Assembly (NCBI GenBank): GCA_031841125.1
Contig: CM063109.1
Coordinates: 10,392,321-10,456,320 of the forward strand
Origin: Acanthococcus lagerstroemiae
Lineage: Eukaryota; Arthropoda; Insecta; Hemiptera; Eriococcidae
Direction: 5' to 3'
Length of the DNA: 64,000 nt
Below, piece by piece: positions 40,301-53,159 of the stretch (positions within the stretch are counted from its first letter, which is position 1; every line of letters begins with the position of its first letter). A model generated the notes under the pieces. The model had not been told where the DNA came from and did not search any database. It saw nothing but the letters and a program-made list of their open reading frames with translations. The translations under genes were made by a program, and so were the position numbers.

Positions 40301-40924
40301 ATACCATCTGAAATGTTTGAGATACTGTGTACACCTGTACTCCTCTCCTGTTCTGTTCCGAAGCCACTGAATGTAGGTGACCATGAATCTGAACCTATCT
40401 CTTAATTATCCCTTGATTCTATAGAATGGAATGATTCTTGCGGTGCCTTTGTCCCCACCTGTATATTTTTGTACACAGTTCGACTTGGCCAATTCTTCTG
40501 GTTTCTCACCGGATTCAGCCCTCATCTCGTCCGCGTCTAGCTTGACCTTTTTTCCTTTGAAAACTCTTTTCAACGGCCTCTATTTCCGTCTTTTCTTTCC
40601 AATCGCTGCTGGTCAAATCATTAGCATATTTGCAGTTCTGGATTTATTTAAATTCATTAGTCTCCTGTCATCCTTTGATCACTGATCTTTACAATTCGCA
40701 TATTGTCGATCCTTTTGTCCTTCGTTCATTCTACTCTTCTCCGCACAAACACATCTCAGAGTTCTATTCCTCAGTCAGGAACTTAAGTTTCCATTCGGTA
40801 TTCGCTTTTTGAATAGTTCGATCATGACGGCTTCTCTCACTCATCACCGTGTTTTTTACGGTTTCGGTGTTTTCTAAATAGAAAACATGCCCCTCTTTGA
40901 TTTTAACTCTCAGTGTTGCCAGAT

Positions 40925-41180
40925 TTGGTACATTTCAATTTTTCTAATACAATGTCTGGTGATTCAATAATTCTGGTACATTTTCTGGTATGTTTGTCAC
41001 TTTTTGGTTCGTTTCGATACATTTCAATATCTTCACTAGATTTTGGTTCATTTTAAAGATTTTCACAAAAAAAAAATTTCTTCTACATTTTGGTACAAAT
41101 TCAACGGTTGCACATTCTATTTGGTGCATTTCATTTGAAATCTGGTACAATCTTGGACAATTTCTTGGTGGTACGTTTTT
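40925..41180 (+). repeat. Degenerate TTTGGTACATTTC repeat
   Basis: Imperfect short units around 'tggtacatttc', 'ttggttcgtttc', 'ttggttcatttt' and 'tggtgcatttc' recur roughly every 20-40 bp. Low complexity, non-coding. Confidence 0.5.
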
Positions 41181-44100
41181 CAACTTCCCGCGAGAGCTTA
41201 GATAAGGGGGAGAGGTCCTGTGGGTCTGTACCCCTTAGCAAAAGATAGTTTTGTTTCAGGAGTTATGTAACGCAAATCATGAGGGAGGGTGTAAAGGATC
41301 AGGCAAGATAGAGAAAAAATTGCTTAAACCTCTCCCTCTATGATGGAGCTATCTATGTCCTTGACTTTCCATCTGGCAACACTGCTCTTATTTCTTATGT
41401 CCACTACGCGATCCGGACGCTTTACGTGCATAGTGAACCATAAAAATCCTACAAATTTATATCACTAATTAAAGAAAATTAACATATTATACGACTGGCT
41501 GGAAAAACAATGCTTGTTCCTGGAAACATTTTTGATAGTTTAGCCCTTTTTTAGTTGATTTTCTAGTCAATTTTCTGACGTTAGAAAAGCATGAGATTAT
41601 AACAAACTAGCTGGAGGAACTCAGACCTAGTGGTTTCGCAGCCCAACTTTATCGCTATAACAAAAGGAACAAAGAGTGATTCAACGAAATGAAAGGTACC
41701 TAACAAGATTAAGGATAAGTGAGTTTGGACTCAAGAACGCACTAGAATATTGAGAGTTGTGTTACGTGTTAGCAGTATGTTAAAATTAGTTACGACCTGT
41801 GATGACTGATGATGACCCTGTAAGACTCGGTGGAAGCTGATAAAGACTCGTTACAACTGATGAAGACACGCTAAAATAATACTGATTTCTTTTAAGGCAC
41901 ATTAAAGCTCCGTTTATAAACACTGAAAAATCATTTTAGGCCTGTTAAGTTACAAAAAAATACTAATTAAAACTCAATAAAATTAATTAAAATGGTTTAA
42001 GACTGTGTTCAAACTCAGTGAGACTCGCTTATAATTTAGTCCAGAGTATTAAAATTAGCTAAAATACTGTTCAGACTTTCTAGGATTCGGTTAGGTATTC
42101 GTTAATGAAGCTTTATAACTCATTTTGCGGTAGCAATAATCCAACAGATTTGGAAATGAAAACCGCGTCACTTGAAATACAGAATTTCGGATCAAGTTCA
42201 AACAAATCAGAACACTTCCTCTAATTTTACTGGCTGGAATACTTCCACCGGAATGACAAATTTAAGGCGACAGAATTTCGTATGTATGGTCCTAAGGTAG
42301 GCGGTTATCAACAAATTCTTCAGTCTCCAAGCGAAAACTTGTCGACGCAAAATCGGCTCCCCCCCCCCTGTCATAAATAAGTGTTTGCCCGCTTTTCATT
42401 GACTTCAAATTTGACTATCAGGTTTCATCGAGAGACGAAACACTGTTTGTCTAACATCGCCACGATATTTTCTAACTGCTTTTGTCCGAATCCAGAACTA
42501 GTGTGGAAAAATATTTCATGTACCCTCGTGTAGTGAAGAGGAAAAACATCAGCGAACGTAAACTATTTAGACGAAGTACATTCCGATGAAAATTGCATTA
42601 CAAAGTGAACGATTCGCTGTACACGAAATACCACTTGATGAAAATGAACGTTTTCTGTTACCTATAATTAACTAACTGATAAATTACCTGTAATAGCGCG
42701 AAAAGTAAACACCAATTGAATATTGATATCTCAAATCGAATTTTTCCATTCAACTTTTTTTTTTTTCAAATTGTCGCATTAGCGCCTGCTGTATGTTTTT
42801 CTTGTCTATATAGATATGTAATACCGCATTCTGAACCTCGGTATGATGTTTTTAGCGGAAAGGTGACTTGGAATGTTATAAGATTAGCATGAAGTGTTAC
42901 GATGCTGACCATGACCTCTCGAAAAAAGAGATCGACTTACTTTTAACTTGTAATAAGTACGTGCATGTAACAGCTTTTAAAATCAAAATGCGAGTTAATC
43001 TAGTATTAATTTTCAAATTCATAGGTGTATTTCGGGCGGGGATTCGTGTACCTGCGCTAAGGTGACCAAAAGTACAGAGTTAATTTTAGCATTCGAAATC
43101 TCTACTATGTATTCATTGACTTTTGATTCAAATATTTCTGAATCTTATACTGTGTTGTTTGATCTTCTTAGTTACGTGGCTTTGTATAATCTTGCATATT
43201 TTGTTTTACGTGACTATTTTACCATAACAGCTCGATAAAGTAGATAGGGGAGGAGGGGACTTGTTGCACCATTATTTTTCAAACCCTTGTGAAACATTTT
43301 CTACGTTCTCTACAAATTTGACCTTTTTTTTATAATTTTTCAAAATTATGTGGCAACCAACTCCTTCCCAAAAATTGTAGAATACATTGCAATAGGTACT
43401 GATGGGGCACATAGCAACATGTAGGTATAAACCAATGTTTGGTGGAGCATATGGCGACGCACGCGTGCTTAAGTGGTTCCATGTGTCGTGTGTTTCATGT
43501 ATCAAGATATGAAAATATGAAATAACTATAACCACAAATATGGTTAATTTTCATACGTATACTCGTTATTACTAATCAGAAACGTCCAATTTGGTGCACA
43601 TGTTTACCTGCCAATTCTAAAGAAACATGTGTCTACCCGACATTTAGTAGGTATCTACATAGTGCGGGTACAACTAGAAATACTTACCTACGTAAAATAA
43701 TGTTTAGTCAGTCTGAAGTCTGGAAACCAAAATGTGAAATTGAGCACCAAATTATTCGTCAGCTAGTAGATAAAGTATCATCCACCCTGATCATTCAGAG
43801 ATGCTAAATGAAAAATGTTTCTCAAGTAGTTGTTGGGTAGTACCGTATGGTACAACAGTCGTAGCGTGCCTGTTTTCAGCATTCCCGTTGGTGGATTGGA
43901 TAATGCTGCTAACTTTTAATAGATACTCGTAGCATTTTTATGACGTAATGAGTTCGATAACTGAGAGATTTTCTCAATCAAAGTATCGCTCAAGAGGATG
44001 AATTTCGTTGATATCTACCCCTCCAAATTTTAAGCAGCGAATTCATATATTACCTGGTAATTTTTCGTACACTTTAGAGCTGGCGAAACGAAAGGAAGTA

Positions 44101-46714
44101 GACAACTGGAAACAGCTTGTTAAAACCACCTAAACCTGGGCTTCAAAGAGGACCTCCCGCGGCAACGCTTTTTTCGCCAACCAGCCGACCCCCGACTACT
44201 TCTACTCGATGAAAGGAATTTTTCGTGAATCTTCGTTCATCTTTGTAGATCCTTATAGCGATTTGCTTCAGCACATTACCTACGTTTTTTCTAACCTACC
44301 CGCGTGCGAATACTCTCAGAATTTTCTTATCTGATGAAAAGACTCGGCAGGTTAAAAAACGATTTTCGAGTTCTTCTACTCTAATAGCGTTGTCATGTAT
44401 CCTCCAGGATTCGGGGAATCTCCTTAGTCAAAACTATAACACGGTCGGTTGTATTTGTCGAAGTGTTTCTCTTTACTGCTGTATTTCCGCTCCACAATAG
44501 CAGGTACACAACTTTAGGTAATTCTCCATGATTTATGATCGTATTAATTCGATGCCGACGGACACCGTCGGTCATAACTTATTTGAAAGATTTCAAAACG
44601 AACACTATAGCCGCACGAACAAGTGGCTTACATGTAGACCTCGCCAATAATGTCGATGCCGATGTAGATGTGAACTTGCTTCCAAATCCTGTCAGTATAG
44701 AAGTAAGCCTCTGGGTAGATGTACAAAATAGCCGTGAGAGTTAATCTATATAGGTATTATGAAAAATATTAATTTCAATGTAAAATTATGAAAAAGAAAA
44801 GTGTTCCTCTTCAATCTTTTGAAAATGATTAATAAATGCTTTTGATATTCGTAACATTGGGCACAATGCTCAATTAATTTCTACCGGGGACGGGGTAGAA
44901 GAGAGGAGACGAAATGTTTTCAAGGTTCACAGTCCGCAGCGTAGGAACTTTCTTCATCCCGGTCAAAAATTTCTGAAAAATGCCGCTGTTACCATTTTTC
45001 AGGGTGTCTGAAGTGGTCACGGAATTAATAAAATGAAAATGTACCCCGTTTCAAATAGAACTGGCGAGTAAGACGGATCAGAAGACTCAGACAATCTTCG
45101 AAATCCTGCGTCAAGGACATCCCATTTCTGTCTTCTTACAATGTGCAATACATTTTTGTTAAGCCTGAATTTTATTTTTATTTTCTTCAAATTAATTTTC
45201 GCATGGCTCTCTCCGTGACGTTTTGAGTACCCTGAAGTTTCTCCGTGTTCTTTTGGTTAGTGTCCACGGGTGACAGACTAAGGTCAGTGTAGAGGATACA
45301 GCTGTTTTGCTTCACAATAACATTGGTATTAAGGTGGTCCAAAAATCTTTTTTTTATTTTTTTCGAAAAGTTGCTCTTCCAAACGTTAAATCTTTTTTAG
45401 TAGGTGTAGAAACACCCCACTGAATATTATTTTGAAATCGACGAATATTTAGGGCTTGCGCACCTCGGGGAATTTTTACAGAATTTTCCATGAACAAAAT
45501 TCCAGGTTTGCTGTTTAAAATCCTAAAAACTGATTTTAACCAGTATATTGGTTTAACTGAAGGAAAAAATGGTTTTCACTGGTGTACCAATTGATGACTT
45601 ACCTACATATTTAAGAAGAAAAAATTTTCAAGTCAATATGTACCCTTGTCTTGAAATTTAGTAATAAGTGAACTTTCATCATTGTGGTCCACAGCGAGAA
45701 CATAAGAATATGATATGAACACCTATAAAAATGGGGTTTCATGATTTCTGGATGCGCTGAACCCATTTTTGACGTTACTTTTTGTTCGTCTCAACCCAAA
45801 AGGGTCCACAAGGGAAAAGAACTTACACAACTGTCTCTAAAACATCCTAGAAAATGGAACCTCCGATTCAGAAAAGCCTAATCTTAAAATATTCAAAGTC
45901 AGTGGGTGTAAATTTTAATATTTTACCCTTTAACCCTCTGTGGACCAATATGGATGAGGGATAGGGCAAAAGCAATCTCAAAAATGAAATTCCTGACTTC
46001 AAAGACACTAATTTTAATATATTTGTCATATCTAGTGGCAACTTTTAGGTTCTTCCCCATTGTAGGCACTTTTGGGATGGGACGGGCAAAAAGTAACCTA
46101 AAAAATGAATTAAACGCACCTAAAAATAAATTAAAACCGATTTCTGCACATTCTTATGTATTTTTATATCATTTCCTTAGATTAAAATGATGAAACTTTA
46201 CTTTTTACCAAAATTCAAGCCGAGGGCATCTATGAAAATGTTTTCTTTATGGTTCTGTTTAGTACTTAATTAATACACTCATGAGAACAATTTATTTTTA
46301 GTTAAATCAATATTTTTTGTCAAACTCTATTTTTATAAGTTTCTTAAAGGAAAATTGGAATTTTGCTTATGGAAAATCGTATGTTAAAATACACACCAGG
46401 AGCACAATAATCGTTAAATATTCTTCGGTTTCAAACAAATATTGGCTGGGATGTTTTGAACTAACTAGAAGAGGATTAGGCCTTTGGGCGTACAACTTTT
46501 ATGAAAAAATAAAAACCTAACTGGTATGAAGACTGGAAGATGTAAGCACCCGTAGGTACTAGGTAGGGCAACGACACATTCAGCGTTTCTGAATCTGATT
46601 TCTTGGAAAGTTAGGGGAGCGGGCACATAATGTGTTCATGGTTGGGATGAAATTACTCTCAAGTAAGTCAGTATTAGGATATGTGCTGGTGACTAGAACA
46701 TGCGTTTGTTTCAA
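41181..46714. other. Long unassigned stretch
   Basis: No gene or clear element. 41780-42120 has loose repeats of 'gactcgkt' and 'aaactcag'. A C run lies at 42360-42368. Possibly unique host intergenic or intronic DNA. Confidence 0.4.
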
Positions 46715-46850
46715 CAGTGGCGTAGCCAGGCCAGTATTCGAGTGGGTCTAGTTTTGATCAAAGGGGGTATTACAGGGGAGGGGGACTGAAATTAGAAAAT
46801 TAAATATTGGAATATATCGCCAAGGGATCCAGATCACTTGACCTACTTTT
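46715..46850 (+). mobile_element. hAT-like MITE related to the 49.5-kb array
   Basis: It starts CAGTGGCGTAGCCAGGCC and continues 'agtattcgagtgggtct', matching the units at 49542-50076. The right end is not clear. Confidence 0.6.
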
Positions 46851-47760
46851 TTAGCATTTTATATGCTTTTACTACTAGGTATACTTGACCGAAAACCATA
46901 ACACTCGAAAATCGTAACGCTCCCCCCGACACGAATTTAGTGGTTGACATTTTCGTGGAAATTTATTTTTTATCCCGCCATGAGTATACTTGAGCGAAAA
47001 CCGTTACTCCAGCTATGTGCTCATTGATCTTGATCTTCGCTGCGTCATGCGCGACTACAGTTCTTCTTTTCTCTTCTCATTTCCAGCTCAGTTCAGTAGT
47101 TGACATTTCAATTTTCTTCCAGCCATGAGTATACAGGTGTGGGCAAAAGTTAGTATCGGGAAAACCCATTTTCCTAATGCTTTCCTTATGGTGAAAATGG
47201 GTTTTCCCCATACTGACTTTTGCTCAACCCTGTACTTGAGCGAGAACCGTTACGCTTTCCCCGACACGCTCTCCCAACACCAATTCAGTGATTGACATTT
47301 GCTGCGCCTTGTGCGACTACAGTCTGCAGCCGTACATGTCCCCCGACACAAAGCCAGTCCGTATGATTTAGCTCTTCATGGTGACAATTCAGTTCAGTGG
47401 TTGACATTTTCATGGAAATTTATTTTAGCATTTTATACGCTTTTACTATTGGGTATACTTGAGCGAAAACCGAACGCTCCCCCAACACGAATTCCGTGGT
47501 TGACATTTGCTGCGCCTTGTGCGACTACAGTCTGCAGCGTGTTGTTAATAGAAATTTCCATGCCCCGGACACGAAGACAGTTCGTATGATTTAGCTCTTC
47601 ACAGTGACAATTATTTTTCTTCAGCCGAGTTGATCTTGACCTTTGCTGCGCCCTGCGCGACTACAGTCTGCAGCCGTGTTGTTGCTGCGCGACTGCAGGC
47701 TTCAGCCGTGTTGTTAATAGAAATTTACCTGGAATTTTCTTTTATTATTGTACGAAAGCA
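46850..47760 (+). repeat. Complex tandem repeat region
   Basis: Recurring blocks: 'gggtatacttgagcgaaaac', 'gtggttgacattt', 'gctgcgccttgtgcgactac', 'agtctgcagc', 'atgatttagctcttca', 'gttgttaatagaaattt'. Two to four copies of each appear in changing combinations. The open frames at 47299-47878 lie inside and are probably not genes. Confidence 0.75.
47134..47232. mobile_element. 99-bp palindromic MITE with TA target
   Basis: Arms of about 40 bp (CAGGTGTGGGCAAAAGT against ACTTTTGCTCAACCCTG, continuing through gggaaaacccattttc) form a hairpin with a ~20-bp loop. It is flanked by TA. The uninterrupted target 'atgagtatacttgagcg' survives at about 46980-46997 in the same repeat, so the insertion boundaries are exact. 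Confidence 0.92.
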
Positions 47761-47769
47761 TATAAAATG

Positions 47770-48530
47770 TTACACTACGTGTCTATGTAGGAGACACGTA
47801 TTTTTTAAGAACCAGGTTTTACTCAGCAGTTGGGGAAATTTACCATTTCAGTCGGGCGGAATTGGGAAATTTCGATAGAGTTGTTTCCTCTGGTTTCATT
47901 AAATAGTGTCAGAAAGGGGAAGTCAGGGTTACCCTCCCATAAGAATTGGTAGTACATATTAGGTATCATTTATACTATTTTCCCAAAAATAAATTTTAAA
48001 GTAGCATATATAAACCCATTACATCTTTCTTCGCCACAAATTGTTACTGTTGCCTTACTGACCAGTCAAATCTGCCTTTCCACTGATTGGGTATGGCATG
48101 GAAGGGGAAACGGGGAAAACACACAGACAGGTTGGACGTATTCCCGAAGCAAAAATGTGACACGTCAGCAGAAAACATACCTTAGCAGTAGTGATCATGT
48201 GGGAATATACCACTAACATACGTACTTAATTTTCAAGAAATATCTCAAAAATGAAAGAGTTTTTCAAAAAAATGAAGAGGCCGAAATTGATAGAGGTTGA
48301 AATTTCCTTTCAGATGAGTCCATTTTCATTTCAATCAGAGCAATTTTCTAAAATGATCACTTTTATAGCAGTTCATCTTTTTCACGCTATTGAAATTGTA
48401 GAGTGCGACTCTTTTGCGCTCTCGGTCCAAATAGGAATTTGAAATTACAGCGTTCAACCTTTCTCGCATGTTAGAGTGACGAGTTCGGTGTTTCTTTACC
48501 GCCTACGTTGTAGGATACTCCATATGTGGC
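47770..48530. other. Mostly unassigned
   Basis: A short family A fragment lies at about 47819-47880 (cagcagttggggaaatttac). No gene recognised. Confidence 0.4.
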
Positions 48531-48534
48531 AGTT

Positions 48535-49120
48535 TCTATGAAAATGGTTAACTTTGTTGATCGATTGAAGTCTCAGAAAACGCGATAAAAGAAAATCAAA
48601 GTTTTTTGGTCAAAAACATCAATTTTGAGATTTTGGTTGATTTCTATAGAACATCGCAATAACGAAGAGACAAAATTTACGCGCATGAGAGAGAAGAGGG
48701 AGAGAGAGAAAGAGAATTATGAAAGAGAAAGAGAATGAGAAAAGAATGCGAATGTCTGCATTCGCTACTTCGTTAACGAATAAATCCGATGGTCTGACTT
48801 GTTACCACGCAGAAGAGCGAAAAATTACCTTTCCAACAAGCCCTCATCGAGGCTGGTAACGTGATTCCGCGGCGAGTTAGGGCCGCTTGACGGAGTGGGA
48901 GAATAAGGTGTGTCTAACTTTAAACGCGTTTTTCCCAAAAACGTGTTTTTGCACGTTCTCATTACACTCATCTTTGACCCCTTGTATCTCCAGAACAAAA
49001 AACGCTACAAATCTCGCCGATAGCTCGTTGGAATGGGCATTCATTTCTCTATTACGTACTATCTGTAACTCAGAATTCGTCGGATCGACAAAGTTACCCC
49101 TTTTTATAGAAACTGCCACA
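48535..49120. mobile_element. TGTGGCAG-family element, copy 2
   Basis: 586 bp, ends TGTGGCAGTTTCTATG and its near-complement, TA on both sides (48533-48534, 49121-49122). It lacks the hAT-type MITE present in copy 1. The right half is open on both strands: a plus frame starting MTEWENKVCLT and a minus frame containing VSIKRGNFVDPTN. Both match copy 1 at protein level. Neither resembles a known transposase. Confidence 0.88.
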
Positions 49121-49541
49121 TATTTACATGCTTGTGTGATCTTGAACGCCAATTTTCTTAGTTGGTATGGGATGCACAAAAGAAAAAAAGACGAAAAAAC
49201 ATAGATATCATTTTTGTAGAGAATTTTACACTCTTTAATTTTGGTAAGGAATATTTTTACCTATAACTCAATTATAAGCTAGATACAAGCCAAAGACTGT
49301 TTCTGGGGTTACTTTTTGGACTCTGGTGGGTGATGCTCACACGGGGGGAGGGGATTATGGGGCTTTTCCGAAGAGGGTACTAAATAATCGTACCAAGTTT
49401 TAGCTGTGCTGCAATTAATTCCTTCATAAATGCTAATTCCCCTGGACTATAGGATGATGAAGGTTCACATTTTTTTGAATGTATACCCAGACTGAAAAAG
49501 TAACGAATTTTCTTCCAGGTCAGCAGACATGTTTTTAGCAG

Positions 49542-50076
49542 CAGCGTAGTCAGCCTAGTATTCAAGGTGGGGAGGGGATTTTGATCTTGATTAAGTGGAA
49601 AGAGATATTAGAGGAGGTGCTAAAATTAGAAAAATTACTATTCGACAAAATTGCAAAGGGGGTCCAGATCCCTCGACTCCTCTCTTTTTTAGCAGGGGTG
49701 TAGCCAGCCTACTATTAGATAGGGTCTGGTTTTGATTAAGGGGAAATTAGAAAGAGTGCTGAAATTAGAAGAATCACTAGTTGGTAAAATCGCTAAGGGG
49801 CCCAGACTCCTCACCCTCTGTTTTAGCAGTAAGCCTAATATTCAAGAGGGTCTGGTTTTGACCGAGGGGGTTTTTGGGAATGATAAAATCAGAAAAATCA
49901 CAATTTGACAAAATTACAAAGGATTCCTCCTTTTTTAGCAGTGGCGTAGTCAGCCTAGTATTCAAGAGGGGCTTTGGTCTTGACCAAGGGAGGTGTTAGA
50001 GATGTTGCTGAAGTTAGAAAAATCGATATTTAATAAAAGGAAAACGAGGGGTCCAGATCTCCCGACTACGTCACTG
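49542..50076 (+). repeat. Head-to-tail array of four MITE units
   Basis: Four units of about 115-150 bp start near 49542, 49691, 49827 and 49939. Each starts with a variant of CAGTGGCGTAGTCAGCC, then 'agtattcaagaggg', 'tggttttgay', 'aaattagaaaaat' and 'ggtccagatcyc'. Junctions are preceded by 'ttttagcag'. The last unit ends gactacgtcactg, the complement of the start. Confidence 0.85.
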
Positions 50077-50273
50077 TTTATTTAGAATTGCCGTAGGTAA
50101 TTATGGGCATTGAGTGATCGGTCTGTAGGATGTTCATCCTTATTCTCTGCATTGGATAGTGATTTTGATCAGAAATGCTCGGCTGATCCACCAAAAAACA
50201 TTGGTCCTCGACATCGCCCGAAACCGACAAAAATATTAGTCTAACTACGCCACTGTACGATGATTGTTCGAGA

Positions 50274-50397
50274 CAGGGCCGTATACAAGGGGGTAGGGCC
50301 GTGGGCTTAGAAATTCAGGAAAATGCGGATCTCAGCAACATTAGAAACCCCATATGTTAGGTCACCCACCCTTGCCGTATTCCTGTATGCGGCACTG
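50274..50397. mobile_element. hAT-type MITE (CAGGGCCGTATACA family)
   Basis: It starts CAGGGCCGTATACAAGG and ends TGTATGCGGCACTG. The flanks gttcgaga and gttcgagg form an 8-bp TSD with one mismatch. A second copy is at 55708-55860. Confidence 0.88.
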
Positions 50398-50404
50398 GTT
50401 CGAG

Positions 50405-51890
50405 GAGCAAAATTTTGTGGTAAGAGCCCGCGTTTACACGCCAGATAAACTAGTTTCGACTTCCAATCTACATATTCGTGAAAAAAATGAGTAGTGCCAA
50501 CTAGGCAAGAGCAGACTGGCGACTGGCTCGTCTGAATTACCCGGAATCACGTGCTCGGAAGAGGGACTTGAAAATTTCCGTTAGCCAGGGAAACTGCAAA
50601 CGGTGAACTTGCTTCATGAAGCGGTTCATGTGAATTTCTTCGGCGAGAGAGACCAAGAGAGTCGATGTTTATGAACGTAATCAGCGAAAAAAACCTTGAT
50701 GACAAGTCCCGCCTATAAAAGAGGTACCGCGGTGCTCGTTTTAAAGAAGTGGTCAAACCACACCTTCCTTCTGTTCAGGGTGATGTGCACTCGGCGACTA
50801 TTTAACCAGAAAACGGGTTGCAAACTTGCGGGTGGTCGTTTATCACTTCTAGTTGCGGATAAACGATGTTTGGACAGTGAAGGTCCAGTAGCACTTCATT
50901 CGATTTGGCTCTCCGGTCGCAGAAGTGTTCGACTGCCCCGCGATAATTGCCGCTTACCGGTCTCGGAGAATTTATGAAAAAGAGAAGAAGGTAATTCGAA
51001 AAGGTATACGTGGCGCGGTATTGCGCAGCTGGACATCTCCGGCTCTAATCTAAATTGATAGCCGGCGTCTTTCGAGCACGTGAACTGTTTTTATGTTTCT
51101 TCTGACATCATAATATTGTCACTGCGGTGGGATCGTTCTAGTCGGCCAACAATATAATGTGGAAATGAACGAAAAAATAAAATATCATCGAGGCTGCGAT
51201 TGAAACGCAGTCGAGCTCGGGTTACTTGGGAGACGCAGCGTTTAGGGAGAGGCTCCTCGATCTTTCACGGGAAAACTGATTACGTTTTCGAAAATTGTTG
51301 AAAGTGGTTTGTTTTGTATGCAGGATAATGAGGTAATAAGAACGCGTTGAATTGAAATTAAGATTAAACCCGTGAAACGATCTTTCAAAGATCGCTGTGT
51401 GAGAACAGTTCTCAGTAAAATTCAACCATACTTTTAAATCGAGCGCCACTCGAACGGTCCTTGTTTCCAGCCAGACTTCTCTCCGATCTGCTGCAGTTAC
51501 AGAAAACATCAAAAATTCTAATCAGATGCTGCATCCGTTGTCGGATGTTGGCGGTCTCGTTTTCTAACGCAACTTTCCTGGGCAGGGTTAGTCGGGGTAG
51601 TTTGCCTTTGCTTTCCCCGTGGTTTTGTTGCGTTAGAGTTTTCCTGATGTGTGCCAAAGAATGTGCAGATCGTGGTTCGCTTACTAGTTACGTGTCTTTA
51701 CGACGTTAAGTATGCTGTCCACAACCTACACACGCACAGCACCGTGTCTTTCTGATCTGGTAGTAACATGCCCTGCGATTGTAATGCCTTGTTCGTTCGA
51801 ACTGGTAAAGTTTCAGGGTGCGCTGTCTTTCCACCTCGATGAATACTGTATAGTCGCTGTGTTCACTAGAATGTTAGGGAAGGTATTCGA
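50405..51890. other. No gene recognised; possibly unique DNA
   Basis: Comparatively CG-containing, few repeats, several 60-96 codon open frames on both strands with no domain I recognise. Confidence 0.35.
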
Positions 51891-51896
51891 ATAACA

Positions 51897-51978
51897 CTAG
51901 CTTTCCGGCACTGGTGGAACTCGAACCCGAGACGCAAGGATTGCGAAGCAGGCACGTTGCCACTCGGCCACCCGGCAA
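51897..51978 (-). repeat. tRNA-like sequence
   Basis: The minus strand has an A-box-like 'GGTGGCCGAGTGGCAACG', then 'CCTGCTTCGCAATCC', and a B-box-like 'CGGGTTCGAGTTCC'. It aligns with 3367-3436. The stems are imperfect, and a tRNA-type SINE head or tRNA pseudogene is more likely than a functional tRNA. Type Ser/Ala-like, not resolved. Confidence 0.5.
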
Positions 51979-51984
51979 CTCATG

Positions 51985-53155
51985 GGTTAAAACAGTTTCT
52001 TACACGTGACTACATCGTGATACAGGTTCCTTTGCATATTGGCAAACCAATCTGAAACCAACCTACAGAAGTTATTGGCTCAGGTTGTCAAACAAATACG
52101 ATCAGTAGAGGAGCCATTCTCTGATTTTCAGTAGAACGACAATCACATTGTTGTTCAGTTTTGGCTAAATTTATCTGACCTAGCTTGAGAATGAAGATGG
52201 AAAATTACCGTTTGGTACTGGTTACAGTTCAAGGAGAAGTCGTCTTCAGATTTTCAATGGAATAATAATTAAATTTTTGGTGAATTTTCAACTAAATCCA
52301 ACTGACTTACAGGGCTATCGATGGAACCAAGAAAAAGAGGCAATTTTCCTCGAGCCTTTCTCGGAAATGATGATTTTGCGGTCGAAGACCCGCGAAAAAG
52401 AGCAGACAATGTGAAAAAAAAAACAAAAATAAAAAATAAATAAAAAAAAACCGTGAGATAATGAAACATACGGGCTCCTAAAAAAGTCAAGACTGGGGGA
52501 AACTCCGTTTTTCCTCCTCCGCTAATCGGGCCTGCAGACTCACTTTGCTTGCGAATTAAGACAGAAAATGATATTCTAATATTGGATTCAGGTTAAGGAC
52601 CTCCAATCCAACTTCATCAGCTCGATCATTTTCTTCAATCATACAGGAGTAACCGAAGATTTACCGTATGAACTTTCTGATTATCTGAAAACGGAGTCGG
52701 ATAACTGTTAGCTGAGTCATGACCCCGGGAGACTGGCACTGTGAAAATGTTGGTGGGAAAAGGCGATACGGAAAGCCAAAAGTAAGGAAGTAAGAAAGCG
52801 AAAAAGGACAGAAGGCAGCCGCGTAGCTACACGTGACGTTGTAGGGAAGTAAGGGGTCAAAAGATTTTTTATTATTATTATTATTATTATTATTGTTTTG
52901 AAACATTTTTTTTTGTAACTCACCCCCCATCGTAATTGGCCTAACCACTGTGATGGGGGAGGAAACTATTAAATAAATAAATAAAAAGTGTCCAAGTGGG
53001 CCCAGGCCCCCATAGAATTTTTTGACCCCCAAATTCGCAAAGCTACACTTGGGCAAACGTATATAACAGGTTATTGTGGAACTGACCCTAGTTTTGTGCC
53101 CCCCCTGTACTTTAATTCTAGCTACGCGGCTGAGAGAAGGAGGTCAATTTTATTA
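51985..53155. other. No gene recognised
   Basis: Holds an ATT microsatellite (52869-52894), an AT-rich taaa repeat near 52970, and purine-rich DNA. Confidence 0.4.
52869..52894 (+). repeat. ATT trinucleotide microsatellite
   Basis: About eight and a half ATT units. Confidence 0.9.
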
Positions 53156-53159
53156 ACCA

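Noticed and set aside
47299..47878. Two plus-strand frames of 96 and 82 codons with a common peptide
   Set aside because: The shared peptide reflects the underlying tandem DNA repeat. There is no domain and no coding pattern.
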